Source: Pochonia chlamydosporia 170 (taxonomy: Eukaryota > Ascomycota > Sordariomycetes > Hypocreales > Clavicipitaceae). Taken from it: DNA of 64,000 nt. The stretch spans positions 8,370,001-8,434,000 of the forward strand of contig NC_035790.1 of the NCBI RefSeq assembly GCF_001653235.2. Reading direction: 5' to 3'. The notes under the pieces were generated by a model that saw only the letters and a program-made list of their open reading frames with translations, had not been told where the DNA came from and did no database searches. Below are positions 21,931 through 33,004 of this stretch, in pieces. Every line of letters starts with the position of its first letter. Within the stretch, counting starts at the first letter, position 1. Position numbers and translations under genes: made by a program.

Positions 21931-21978
21931 GGTTTTGGTGTAAAAGTGGGAATTTGACAAACTTTTGGGGTGGAGCTT
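21931..21978 (-). repeat. Right terminal inverted repeat of MITE
   Basis: Read on the minus strand it starts AAGCTCCACCCCAAAAGT and ends ACACCAAAACC, matching the left end. Confidence 0.85.
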
Positions 21979-21980
21979 TA

Positions 21981-23024
21981 CGTAAATGCTGCGCCCTTCC
22001 AGCCACGAAACAGGGTTCTCCCCATGCACCGCACCCCGCAAAAAGCCTTACCGTACACACTGCCACAAGTGGAAACTGAAAATCGAATGCCGCATTGCGG
22101 GGAACTTACTCGCTCGTGGGCTCGCTTCGCCATGTGGCTAACTAGCCTTATACTTAATAGGCGACAGATAGCCGTACCAATTATCTGAAGTTGTCATGAC
22201 ACCCCCTCGAAGGCGACTTGTAAAGAGCTAAGATCGGCAAGTGTGTAGCCCAATCGCACCCAGATGTACAATACTAATCAGGGCCAGGGGTTACAGGAAC
22301 TTTACCTTCAACAATGCAGAGCGCTGAGAGCATTCTTGATTGTCATTCCATCACAAGAAGTCAAACTCAGGCTTACAACCAAGCCGACCGATAATTTGGA
22401 AGGAACATAGGGTTACTATTTCCTTCTTGGCGCTATGTGACCCTTCTTTGGCGGTTTGAAGCTCTGCAAGCTTCACGATAAACCTCCGCTTAAATACTCA
22501 CTAAAGGAAATGTTCGCATCGGCTCCGACTCCCCCGGCGGTCCTGGTCAAGTTTAACTTGAATACTGTAAAAAGGGTAATAAGACCTGGAACTTTTGCAA
22601 GCCATTGCGGCTACACAATTCTAATGCGTGGCAGCAACTTGCGCGGCTGCTTAGACCTGCAAAGAGCATGGAACACGACCGCTTTTGACCACGGCCCCGA
22701 GGCCCCCGGCTGTTTCTAGAACCTTTCTTCGTCTACTCCGTACAGCCAAGCCAATAGTTGCGACTGTCATTAGACTAGGCCGACACAGACCATGACAAGT
22801 AGCCTGGTATGCCATGTGGATAGCAACATGGGGCAGAGTTTATGGGGCCCCGCAATGTCCAAGTACTCCGACGGCTTACACGAAATGCCGTGAGAAGCTG
22901 AGCATTAAATGACATGGGATGAATTAAGTACCTTAAGAAAGTCTATAAATAATCGACAGCACTCCCTTCCAAGACGGAATTCCAGGGCACTACCTTAGCA
23001 ACTGGACTCTCAACCGCTCTCGCA
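21981..23024. other. Intergenic, promoter side of GH43 gene
   Basis: Normal GC content returns after the MITE. Open frames up to 87 codons show no domain. The final ~100 bp hold the core promoter of the GH43 gene, including a TATA element. Confidence 0.6.
22944..22950 (+). promoter_or_regulatory. TATA box of GH43 gene
   Basis: TATAAAT about 80 bp upstream of the GH43 ATG at 23025. Confidence 0.5.
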
Positions 23025-24654
23025 ATGGCTATTCTTACTTCGATTTTCCTGACTGTTCTTGCAGCGTGCAAAGCGCAAGCTGCTGCCCTGCAGATCATTC
23101 CTGGAGCCGCTTGGACTGCTGTACGTGTTTTGTCAGATATTCTCAAGCACGTTGATCAATGTTTAACCACCAGTCTTGACAGACCAACACCGGGCAGCAC
23201 ATTCAGGCCCACGGCGCTGGTATTATGTAAGTTGAATGGTCCTCATTCTATGTCTCGACTTCCGGTAAACTAACGCAACTTCAGTGAAGCCAACGGAATC
23301 TACTACATGATAGGCGAGGACAAAACCAACGGCGCTCTGTTTCAGAACGTGAATTGCTATTCATCCAGCAACTTGGTCGATTGGAAGTACGAAGGCGCTC
23401 TCCTCTCCCGAACGGACGCAGACGTCCAGAAGGTTGCCTCGTTAGCCGACCCGAACAGCCTTGTCGAGAGACCCAAGGTCGTGTTCAATGAGAGAACCAA
23501 AAAATATGTCATGTACTTCCACCTCGATATCAAATACGAAATCGCTGAGGTGGGCATCGCCACCAGTGACACCGTGTGCGGAAAGTATACATTCCATAGT
23601 AGCTTTAGGCCAGGTGGCAGGCAAATCCGAGACATAGGCCTCTTTAAAGATGACGACGGGTCTGCATATCTTTTGGCCGAAAATGTAAGATAACCCTGTG
23701 TCTCAGTACCCGATGGATGATCAACTGACAGGTAACAGCGCCAGTTTGGGACAAACGAAGAAGTGCGTTCCATAACTTACATTATGTCCTTGGACTCTGA
23801 GTATCTTAATGTCACCGGAATCGTCCATACGTTCGAGAACCACGCCGCTGAATCTCCGGCTATGCTGAAGAAGGACGGGTACTACTTTATCTTCAGCTCT
23901 ACACTATCAGGCTGGGACCCAAATGACAACGTGAGTGACTTTAGCGGCTTGTTTTAGGGCTTGGCTTTGCTAACACATTTAACCATTCCAGTATTACAGC
24001 TACGCACCATCTCTCGCTGGCCCTTGGTCTAGCTGGAAGCTGTTTGCGGACGAAGGCTCCCTCACATACAGGTCTCAAACCACCTATATCTTGCCATTTG
24101 GCGACTCTGCAATTTATATGGGTGATCGCTGGCAGGAGCATAGTTTGGGGTCCAGCACTTATATCTGGCTGCCACTTGAATTCAAAGGTACCGAGGTTTC
24201 AATGCCATATAGAGATGTTTGGTCTCTGGATCCGATATCCAAGACTTGGTCTGGTTCTAAAACCACCGTTCTTGAACCTCAAGACGCCAAATTATCTAAT
24301 GGCGCTAGATTGGTAGGCTGTGACGGGTGCAGCTCCAGGTCGGCAGCAGGTTATCTAGGCGGACCTGAGCGTGGCGCCGTAACTTTTAGTGGTGGGCTTA
24401 GTAAATGCTGTAAAAAGGCAACCATTGTCCTGGTATACGTTAATGGAGATCTAACATCTCGATTTGCTTTAGTCACAGTTAATGGTAAAAAGCAAAAGGT
24501 TGAGTTCCCGCCATCATTTAATGATCAGCAAATTTCTAACGTTGTTATCTACGGAAATTTTCATTCAGGATCTGACAACACCATCGTTGTTGAAGGGGAT
24601 GACGGAGGCTGGGCCCCAAATATTGATAAGATTATTCTAGCTTGCGCCGTTTAA
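23025..24654 (+). CDS. Secreted GH43 galactan exo-1,3-beta-galactosidase-like enzyme with CBM35-like domain
   Basis: Five exons read in phase: 23025-23120, 23183-23226, 23285-23684, 23739-23930 and 23992-24654, giving 464 residues. Signal peptide MAILTSIFLTVLAACKAQA. The catalytic beta-propeller opens with TNTGQHIQAHGAGI, assembled across introns 1 and 2, then YYMIGEDKTNG, the strand ERPKVVFNERTKKYVMYFH and SPAMLKKDGYYFIFSS. These are landmarks of the GH43 subfamily that includes fungal exo-beta-1,3-galactanases. From ~residue 330 a CBM35-like galactan-binding domain follows, with a typical late GGWAPNIDKIIL. Established role of the family: release of galactose units from the beta-1,3-galactan backbone of arabinogalactan proteins outside the cell. 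All four introns are 50-65 bp, normal for fungi. Precise specificity is inferred. Confidence 0.88.
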
Positions 24655-27600
24655 AGGCAAGGACAATACAATCACAACAGCCAAGTTTAAGGGTGCGTTC
24701 GATCTTGTGGTGTGTGCTTTAGCTGCCCGCGGGGACTGTGGTTTCGAATTGTATTACTAAATTTAGTTTTTAATCTAGTGTTTAGGGTTTTAAACGCTTT
24801 TTTTTAAGTCGTGACCCAATTTGGCTTCCGGCACCTACCAGTGATCCTATGTTCAAAATACAAGAGAGCTTAAAGGTTGACCATCAAAGCCACATCCATG
24901 TCAATATCGACTTTCATTCAGTACAGAATAGGTCATAAGGCATCTGTGCATAAGTGCCTTACGACACATATCGTCTTGGACGTTCTTTGCTCGTCCAGCT
25001 CCGTACCGGGCCTTAGGTTATCCGTCAATCAAGTGGAGTACAAGTGGACAATAAGGTATAGTTACTAATAATTATTTCTTTCTCTGAAATAGCCTCCTCT
25101 AATGCTCTCTTATTTGATAGCAACCCCGCCGGGGTCTTACACACTAGCACTTCCCACGTCCACTATACTAGCAGGCGGCTTACGGATCTTCACAAAGCTA
25201 TAGGTTAAAGGGTGCGCGATCTGCACTAGTAATTTTGAAATAGCTATTAAATATTATCTAAATGACTGGGTTTAACCTGGTAGAGTTGCTAAAGACGGCT
25301 AATATAGATAAAGAAGGCATATTTTTAGTTTCCAAGTGCTATCTTTAAAATTAAAGGACTAACTGCTGTAGATGGGAAACAGGTAGTACTAGAAGAAAGC
25401 TCTATCCTAACTGCAAAGAGAATAAAGTTGGAGAAAGATACGGCGCACTAAACGGATAATAAGCTAGTAGATGTTAACTAAAGATTAAAGTGCAGCTTAG
25501 TAGCAATAGCAAGAGGTCCTATGCTGTATATCTAACTGCCCTATTATATGCTTAAGTTTTTCTTGTTTGTGCAAAAGAATTTATAAGAGCACTAGAGTAT
25601 AGCTAAAGTTAGTATAATAATAATAGCGGCTTAAGCCTAACTTAGTTTATAGTTATAGGTACCTTAGATACTACACCTATAAGGGAGCTCCTTACTTGTG
25701 CAAGTTAACCTTAGCGGATTATTTAAATACCTTATCCTCCTTATAATAGCACGCATAATACGATGTGTATAGAGAAGAGTATATTAGATCTATTTGCAGC
25801 GACTAGAAGTTAATAATTTATTTGCTAATTCTCTATAGTTTAATGTGATGATTATATAGATCTATCTTACTGTCTTATATGTCTTTACTAAATTTACTTA
25901 TTATAAGCTTCTTAGCTTCTTTTAAGGCCCTAGGTTCCTAAAGATTCTTAAAAGTTCCTAAAGTTAATTTCTAATAAGTCTTAAAGTAAAGTTTAGATCT
26001 AAATCTATTATATAATAGCTGTAAGTGCAAGTACTTAAATAATTGTTATCTGCTAACTAGCGCTTACTTCTTTTGGATATAATTGCAATTTCCGCTAGTA
26101 ACTCTATGCTTGTTCTTTATGGTTTTCTTATTGCCTAGCTGGGTCCCTCCTGTGGTTGCTGTATTATCTGCTACAGGCGGTATAGTATCTTCTAAATTAG
26201 TCTCTAGACTTACAGTTATAGATGCTAAATTAACTAAGGTTAAAGACGAGTCTTTAATATCGCAATTAAGTTAGGGGCAGGATGTTTGTGACTCTCTAAG
26301 GTGCTGTTAGTAACGGAGTTGTTATATACTAGAGCTTGTATGCTGGGACTAAATTGAGTAAAGGTAGCACTGCGATAAGTCTTCTTAAGAACAATAGTAT
26401 TCTAATAAGCTATGATGGAATTTGCATTATTACTAGAAATAGTGAGCGTGTATGAGATTAAGAATGGGATCTAGAATATTGGAAAGCGGTAAATCTAATA
26501 GTTAGGACTTAGGTCCCTTAGGGGTGGGAAAAGGAAGGCTGTTCTATTACTAAGAGAAGATAGAAGTAAGTGACAGAGGAGTTAAAGAATTATAAGCTTA
26601 GAGTAGAGGTTAAAAATAGCTTAAATCTATCTAGGCTTTAGAGGAGAGCATAAACCCTTTTATGGTTTAACGGCCATTTATAAGTCACGGTTTAGACTAA
26701 TAACCTTTATTCTCTCCTCTATGCTAAACTGCTGCAAGTAGCTTCCCTTACATGTGTGTAACCAACACGTATTTTGTTGGCCCAAAACGAACACACTCAA
26801 GAGCTCAGAGTGGCCCGCGAAATACCGCACTTACACGCAGCTTATTAGCAATTTAGTCTAGATTATTACTTCCCTTTAGTCTAAATAGTTAGAATCCTTC
26901 TAATTGCCTAGATTAAATAGTATTTAATCTTTAATTGCTTTAGTCTTTCTGGAAGACTTTAGCAGTATTATTTGGTGGTGTACCTCTGTGAGGTACAGCT
27001 AGCAGCAAAGGAAGGTACCCTTGGTTAACAAGAAATTTAGTAAATAAGCATTAGATGCACCAAGTAAATAGCTCTTATTAAGAAAATCGCGGTTAAGTCT
27101 GTTAATTAAATGTCTGGCTAAAGGGGGAAGAACCTCCCTTTTATCTGTGTGCTAGCTACAAGATCAAATGAAAACTCTAAGTCCCTTTTTCCTATCCCCT
27201 TGTCAGGCCCCCAAGTGTGAGCAATTCCGCCCACATAGTATTATGAACTAACTGCTGGGAGTGTTTAGATAACGTTGCTAATAACAAATCTAAAGGGGTA
27301 TAAAGGCACTTTAGTTATGTACCTAGACTAGGCTACTGTGTTTAGCTTGCTAGTTACCTAGCCCTTAAGACAGGCTGGAACTCTTTGTGGTCTGTGTCTA
27401 AAATAGTTAGATTGTGACTTCTTAATAATAAGTATTCTAGCTTCTTGCAGAAAGGTAAGGCAGACTTTAGTATGTACAGTTTTATGGAGGCAGAATAAGC
27501 TGATCTATAGCGTACGTTTAAGGGAATATCCTATGTAGGCTATAGCGAAGTAAATATGCCATGCATGTAGCTTTAAAATCGTAGGTATGGCAGGCAGACT

Positions 27601-29233
27601 TTGTTACGCAACTATAATGGCAAGGCAGCTTATGGCAAAGTCTATTATATGTGTGCCTGGTGTATCCCCATTAGAGCTTATAGCATAAGTGAGCGTGTAA
27701 GATGAAAAAGGTACCAACTAGTCATAAGGGCAGAGAGGTATCGCGGCTTATTGAGCAACTTCGCACGTTCATAAGGCGCAAAACATTAGATATAGAACGG
27801 AGAAGCGCATGTGTCGACGAATTGAGACATGCTGACTCTGGAATATGAGTCTAGATAATATACCGTCTCGTTCTTGTAAACTTTGGTAACAATATCCATT
27901 GTATGAGCAACCTTGTCAAATGTCGCGCTGTGGCCTTGCGTAAGCAAAGTCGCGCGGTTAAGCTGGAGAGGAAGTTATGGGTATCGTTGATTGCGTGCCA
28001 GTCGTCACTGTGGTAGAACTTTTCGAAAACATCTTCCGGCTCTGTGAGGGTCCATATACGTTGGACCACGGTGCATGAGATAGCCGCCATGGGTGAAAAA
28101 GGTCACGTGATAATACACGGGAACTATAGGATGCTTAGTTAGATTACTAGTGCTAAGGCAGATTAGACTAAGCACAACTAAGCAAGAAAAGCAGGACTAA
28201 TTAATAAAGAGATAGAAAAATAATATATATAGGACAGTTATTATCGAGATATCTAGCTAGCCTAGAGCTTTAGTGATTAATCTAAGCATTTAATTTACAA
28301 TTAATTGGGATAAACTCCTAACAATCTAAGCTCTCCGTTTAACAGCTTGTAAAGGTCTTCTTCACTTACAACCTAAGTTACCTACCCTAAGCAACAGAAC
28401 AATCTCTGATTGCCTTACTTGACCCTGTCAATATGCCGATCGTTACATGCCACTGCCGATGGTCTGGGTTAGACACCTAGGAGCCCAAAGGGCGAACAAA
28501 TGGCACCAAACTGTTACTTGCCGCCATTGTATCTTGGCAGTGGCCACTAACCAGTATTAGCCATCCAATGACTGTGGTGGCTGCCTAAAATGTGAACCAA
28601 TCAACATTGGCTGCAGATCCCTAGGAGGCAGTAGACAAGGAGAATCGGGCCACTTTGTACATTCCCGAGTTGCATGGCGTAGATTCCATACCAAAGCCTA
28701 TCTCATCAGGTATTACGGCACACATTGCCTCACAGGAGCTTTATTCAAGCCCAGGAAAGGAGCACACATACTGTAATCCAGGGCCGTAGAGATGTCTTAG
28801 CATGGTTTTTAACACTGTGTGGGTGGCTCTATCTAAAACGGCATCAAATGCAATGTGGCACATGCAGCAAGACCGGCCATAAAGCGCGCACTTGTTAAGT
28901 CACTGTAGAAATATTTAGCGTAGGGATGATACCTGATTTTAGTTTAATTCTGGCGTTGTGGTTTTTTTTTTTTTTGGTATAGCCTTTGCAAGAAGTTGGT
29001 TTGGGTGGCATGCTCGCTCGTAGAGTGCGCTACCCCAATAGGGTTGTAGCCGCATGCAATTAGACGTTGAAAAGCTTTGGTAAGTATGGTACGGCATGGT
29101 CACTACCCGTGCTCCGGATACATGAGTTAGGAGTTGTGTATGAGCCATATTCCGAGGGAACAATTGCTACAATATGGAAGGGGGGAGGGGATGGCACCGC
29201 CATTGTCTGCGGATCCTCATAGAATTGTTCCCG
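24655..29233. other. 4.6-kb gene-free block with AT-rich repeat relic
   Basis: No supportable gene over 4.6 kb. From ~25,060 to ~28,420 the DNA is strongly AT-rich with stop codons in all frames and abundant TA dinucleotides; GC returns at ~27,650-28,100 and after 28,430. A 79-codon frame at 27851-28090 (minus) is the best local open frame but matches no family I recognise. A T14 run occurs at 28962-28975. The block separates the GH43 gene from a membrane-protein gene and looks like one or more dead, mutated mobile elements; I could not find clear ends or a transposase motif. Confidence 0.5.
25060..28420. repeat. AT-rich degenerate repeat, probably RIP-mutated
   Basis: Composition shifts sharply from the flanking genes. 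Words such as TTAAG, CTTAG and TAGCTA recur, and even short open frames are rare. This is the usual look of fungal transposon DNA after repeat-induced point mutation. The element type is not identifiable by eye. Confidence 0.45.
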
Positions 29234-31123
29234 CTAGACATCCGAACTCTGCATCTGGCTGTGCTCATCTTGGGCTCCTATACAGCGAGGATCCATGGGA
29301 ACCACGTCGGAGCCCTGAAGGACAATTGCATTTCCAGAGACAGTAATAACCCCCCCGTGCGCCCCCGTTGACAGTTCGACACTTGGAGGATTGACCATGT
29401 ACCCGGCCTTTGACTTCACACCGCTTTGTTCTGAAATGCTATGCAACAGGCTCGATAAGAACGTGTTGGACCACGGCGCAGGCGCGAAGGTGCCCAGCAA
29501 AACCCATGCAGCTCCCGCCAAGACCACTGAGAGTATGCTCAGCAAAAGCTGCAGGCCGGACATGGCGACGATCAACTTATCGACGGTAATTGAGACAAGG
29601 GTAGGGTCGACACTGACGGCATAACCTCTCGCGACAAGTAGGCCTTCGATCGTTGCGGACGTGTTCCAGATCCAAGACATGATTGTGTCGTCGAGGGACT
29701 CAGAGCTTACATTAGAGCGACCACTGCCAAGGCCGTATGTTATCAGAACTGCAGCAGTGTCCACTTGCCCAAGAAAGCCTGTACTGTTGGTATCGAGCTT
29801 TGGCGCAGCACAATCAGTCTGGGTGACCCGGCCCCCAAACGCCTCATTCTGGAACCATCCATTGTCGCAGCCTTCAAAAGGTGTTGGCGGGCTGTCCATG
29901 GTTTCGGATCTTATCAGAGTAATGTTCGTCGAAGTGAGGCTGATGAGGGAGTACAAATCTTCCCCGCTATTGAAGTTTGCAGCGGTGAAGTAAGCCCAAT
30001 TTGACTGAAACACAGTGAGGTTTCCATTGTCGACACTGTTGAATCCGAATTGATAGCTCAGGTTTTGTGCCTGCGCACTCATAATATCTCCCACGATCCT
30101 GCCAAGAACAGGATTGTTCCTTTCCGTCTCGTTTGTGCTCGCGGTTCGTCGTACGAGATCTTTAACTTCTTGCACGGCGAATGGAGCCCCCATCTTCGTC
30201 AGCATAGTGGCCCGGAGTACGGACTCTACAAAGGTATGGCGCCGCTTCCCCTTGGTTACCGTAAAAACTTGCGTCATTGTTGCAGAACCACCACCGGCGC
30301 CGAAAGAAGCCCAAATATTGTCGACTCTATTTGGTTTAACGTATCTCGAATCTAACTTCAGGTCCGATTTGTCATCCCAATGTACCTCTGGCTTTCCGAT
30401 GACTCTTTGCACCATCGCCAGCGAGAACGTGTTGTTGAAGGTGCAGTTCCAGGCCATGGAGCGTTCACGGTAGTAAATGCAGAGAGGGAATTCCGGACCG
30501 CCAGCCCACACGTTGGGTATCATCGCTGCACTGTCTGCCGAAACTGAGAAGCCATCGCTGTCGAGCCAGATTCTAGCCCCGACTTCATGTTGCCTTGTCG
30601 GTGCTACGGTTTCAGGAGCGCCCCTCTGAACGTCGCCAGTCAATGTATAGTTGAGACCTGGCTTGAATAGTTCGGATCCCACAATCTGTGCGAGCGATTC
30701 CTCAGTACTTTTCAGATTACCGCGGCCCAGGTGTAGTTGAACAATATAAGGAGGATCAGTTTTGCGCAAATTCCCGTACTCGGCGACTGTGGCGTTAGTC
30801 TTCTTGAAGATATATCCTGGTGAATCCAACGCCCAGAGTAGTGTCCCATACAGAGACGCAAGCGCGTGAAGGATACTGAAGAGCAGGACAATAACGCCGG
30901 CTCTTGAGAGGCCTCTTGACGAAAAGAAGAACCAGCGTTGTATGTAGTCTTCGCTGAACATCAGGTACGATGTGAATTGGCTCGACCGTGCTGCAACGAG
31001 GGAAAGGAATTTCAATGCGAAGAAGGCCATGAGAAGCTCGGACACTTTGAAAATGACGGATTTCACCGCATTGTGGAGGAGAGGAATTGATGATACGATA
31101 AATGAGGATGACGAATCTATCAT
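29234..31123 (-). CDS. Large fungal membrane glycoprotein, unknown function
   Basis: A single exon of 629 residues from ATG 31123; the frame extends two codons upstream only through a GTG. Two hydrophobic segments lie near the N-terminus (SELLMAFFALKFLSLVAA and VIVLLFSILHALASLYGTLL) and one near residue 530-555 (GLQLLLSILSVVLAGAAWVLL). Between them is a ~400-residue loop with at least ten N-x-S/T sites and several paired Cys (for example FEGCDNGW and TDCAAPKL), so the loop is probably luminal or extracellular. The C-terminal tail after the last segment is ~80 residues and polar. This layout matches a lineage-rich class of fungal hypothetical membrane proteins with no assigned role. The gene is well supported; function unknown. 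Confidence 0.82.
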   Translation of the reverse strand: MIDSSSSFIVSSIPLLHNAVKSVIFKVSELLMAFFALKFLSLVAARSSQFTSYLMFSEDYIQRWFFFSSRGLSRAGVIVLLFSILHALASLYGTLLWALDSPGYIFKKTNATVAEYGNLRKTDPPYIVQLHLGRGNLKSTEESLAQIVGSELFKPGLNYTLTGDVQRGAPETVAPTRQHEVGARIWLDSDGFSVSADSAAMIPNVWAGGPEFPLCIYYRERSMAWNCTFNNTFSLAMVQRVIGKPEVHWDDKSDLKLDSRYVKPNRVDNIWASFGAGGGSATMTQVFTVTKGKRRHTFVESVLRATMLTKMGAPFAVQEVKDLVRRTASTNETERNNPVLGRIVGDIMSAQAQNLSYQFGFNSVDNGNLTVFQSNWAYFTAANFNSGEDLYSLISLTSTNITLIRSETMDSPPTPFEGCDNGWFQNEAFGGRVTQTDCAAPKLDTNSTGFLGQVDTAAVLITYGLGSGRSNVSSESLDDTIMSWIWNTSATIEGLLVARGYAVSVDPTLVSITVDKLIVAMSGLQLLLSILSVVLAGAAWVLLGTFAPAPWSNTFLSSLLHSISEQSGVKSKAGYMVNPPSVELSTGAHGGVITVSGNAIVLQGSDVVPMDPRCIGAQDEHSQMQSSDV

Positions 31124-32821
31124 GGCCACGGTTTTTCAGCGCAAAATGTTGAGGTTGTGAATACACAGTGTTGATCGATCGCCGCCTCCATGCTCGACTG
31201 CCTAGAGTTATATAGCCTCCACGGCAATGCTTCTGTTTTGGTTCGGTTGACTCGTACGAGTAGGGTCACCGAGCGCAGTCGAGTTCTGTCATCCTGGGCG
31301 AAAGATGGGCATGGGTTAACGGCAGTTCGGTGTCGAAGGCTGAGAGTGTCTGGTCGGTACGGCAGCAGCGGGCTGGGGTTCTGGGGTCATTGACAGACAC
31401 GGATGTGACAACATTGAAGCACATCTACGAGCTGAGGCGGCTGTGGCTTTGACAATATTGTAATGTTTCGAGCAGGGTCCTCGATTGGACTTGTCATCTG
31501 GAGAATACTCCCGCAACTCGGCGCGAAATGCAGGCTCCTGTGCTCCGACTAAGTCCTGCTTGGGCGACATCCCGATATAGAACGCATTGACGCTATCAGG
31601 TTCTTAGGACACTCTGCCACCTCATCGTCGGCCGGCGAGACCTCATGGAGCTGAGGTCGAGCTGCTCCCCTTGCCCAGACACCTTACTTGAGAGACCGGA
31701 ACATGCGCTCCGGGCGGGCGGCCGCCCTTGCAAGCCACATGCCGACTTCACCAGCCTGAAGCTCGGAAACTAACCTTAGTGCTCGGGAGAGTCGCCGTGG
31801 CGCCGTGACTGGAGCTATGGCGGCGGCGGCCCGGGACAATAGTGAAGGGTGGTCCCTGTATTGAGGTTCTTCAGATCCATGGAGCCTCCCTCTTTTCCAA
31901 AGTGAGTCATGCGATGCACTACTTGCTCGACTATTGAACCAATTCACTGTCACGCGCCAGTGGGTAGCGGCATGTGTGCAAGTCGCAGTAATATGACCAA
32001 GCCTGGCAAATCTAGAACAAATGTGCAGAGTCAGCCGCAGGCTACATCGGGGATTTACTGTGTCACTCATTCACTGCACAAAACACCAGACCATGCCCTG
32101 TATCCGGTGGCGAAACCACTATTCATGTACCCTTGCACCGCTGACAATCAGGCAATTGGGCTGACCGGCCAAACGGTTGCAAATAATATTTAATTTTTAC
32201 CGATAGACCTGGGATTTTCTTTTTCTTGGCCGCGAAACCCAGAATAGACCTAGCGCGATGTGACCGCACAAACCGAAATAGGCTATGTGCAACGTCCGCC
32301 ATATCCCAAAGAGAAGTCGATACAGCTTGGGGTTTGCGCAAGTTGGCCGGGAAATCTGAAAATGACTAGTGCGGCGATGACCGCAGAACTCCTAAATGGG
32401 AAATTTGAAGTTTAAGCGGACCTGAAGTTTCGACCAACTTAAACCCCAGCGGGGGGAGAGAATAACATATTCCTCGGACCATGGGAGGCCCGGGCCCGCG
32501 GAGAAGCGAGAAAGCAATCCAAAGATCAATAAGCCTGGCATGGCTCGGCAGTTCAGTTACGGACGGCTGAGGCGCCAAGGCGTGAATGCTAAGTGCATTC
32601 CTTACCAAACTCGTACGTCCAACAAGCCATCCCATGTAAAAGCCGGGCTGACACATGGCGCTAAGGAACCAGACATTTGTCCAGTCAAAACGACTAAATT
32701 GCAAACACGAGCTGAAAGGTGATTAAACACATGTATGGATAGTCTTTCCACAGGGCTGACAGTCAATCCGAGCCAGCTTCCTTTAATTGGCACCCCAACA
32801 CTCAGCCATGAATGGGAATTG
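31124..32821. other. Intergenic, 1.7 kb, no supportable gene
   Basis: GC-rich open frames up to 128 codons (31684-32070, minus) have an Arg/Ala/Ser-rich composition typical of chance frames in GC-rich DNA. A 112-codon minus frame at 32366-32704 lies in the direction of the flavodoxin fragment but shows no flavodoxin motif. Confidence 0.5.
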
Positions 32822-33004
32822 CTAGACGGGTATGACACCTTCAATGTTGGCTTTACAGGCGCTGCTAGACAGAAGAGGCGCGACGGCTGTAGGGATGCAG
32901 TCCACTTGAACAGGTGCTACTTGCTGGGACAGACACCGGGCTATCCTCTCTGCTATTTCTCGAGTTGAGCTATGGGAAGTCGCGTAAGTTACCAAAATGG
33001 CCAT
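32822..33004 (-). pseudogene. Truncated flavodoxin-like fragment
   Basis: From ATG 33004 the frame encodes 60 residues and stops at 32822. The first ~45 look like the N-terminal beta-alpha-beta of a flavodoxin domain: strand AILVTYA, then the FMN-phosphate loop TSHSSTREIAERIARCL, then a second strand around VQVDCIP. In intact relatives the loop usually reads as RHGST; here Arg and Gly are both replaced by Ser. The conserved second FMN loop and the remaining ~100 residues are missing. A GT after the codon for Ser52-Ala could be a splice donor, but I found no downstream exon carrying a flavodoxin core. Best read as a 5' remnant of a flavodoxin/protoporphyrinogen-oxidase-like gene, or less likely as the first exon of a very diverged one. 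Confidence 0.5.

Larger units (their letters stand above)
21515..21978. mobile_element. 464-bp MITE (non-autonomous Tc1/mariner-type) with TA duplication
   Basis: The ends are 48-bp inverted repeats (21515-21562 and 21931-21978) that match at 39 of 48 positions when one is reverse-complemented; the inner part CCAAAAC/GTTTTGG is perfect. A TA dinucleotide flanks each side (21513-21514 and 21979-21980), as expected for Tc1/mariner integration. The interior is extremely AT-rich and has no open frame, so the element cannot encode its transposase. Six of the nine mismatches between the two ends are C/T differences, the direction expected from repeat-induced point mutation. Element class is inferred from TIR length and the TA site; a transposase donor is not in the window. 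Confidence 0.85.

Noticed and set aside
24740..24755. tRNA B-box-like GGTTTCGAA
   Set aside because: It departs from GGTTCGANNCC and no cloverleaf or A box is nearby.
24687..26807. Possible hAT-type ends (GGGTGCGTTCG-like left, GTGTGTTCG-like inverted right)
   Set aside because: Only about 12 of 17 bases match, and no 8-bp target duplication could be found.
27851..28090. 79-codon minus-strand frame in the repeat block
   Set aside because: It has an ATG and mixed composition, but no family match and it lies in AT-rich relic DNA; could be a gene fragment but cannot be supported.
31684..32070. 128-codon Arg/Ala-rich minus-strand frame
   Set aside because: Composition is typical of an accidental frame in GC-rich sequence.
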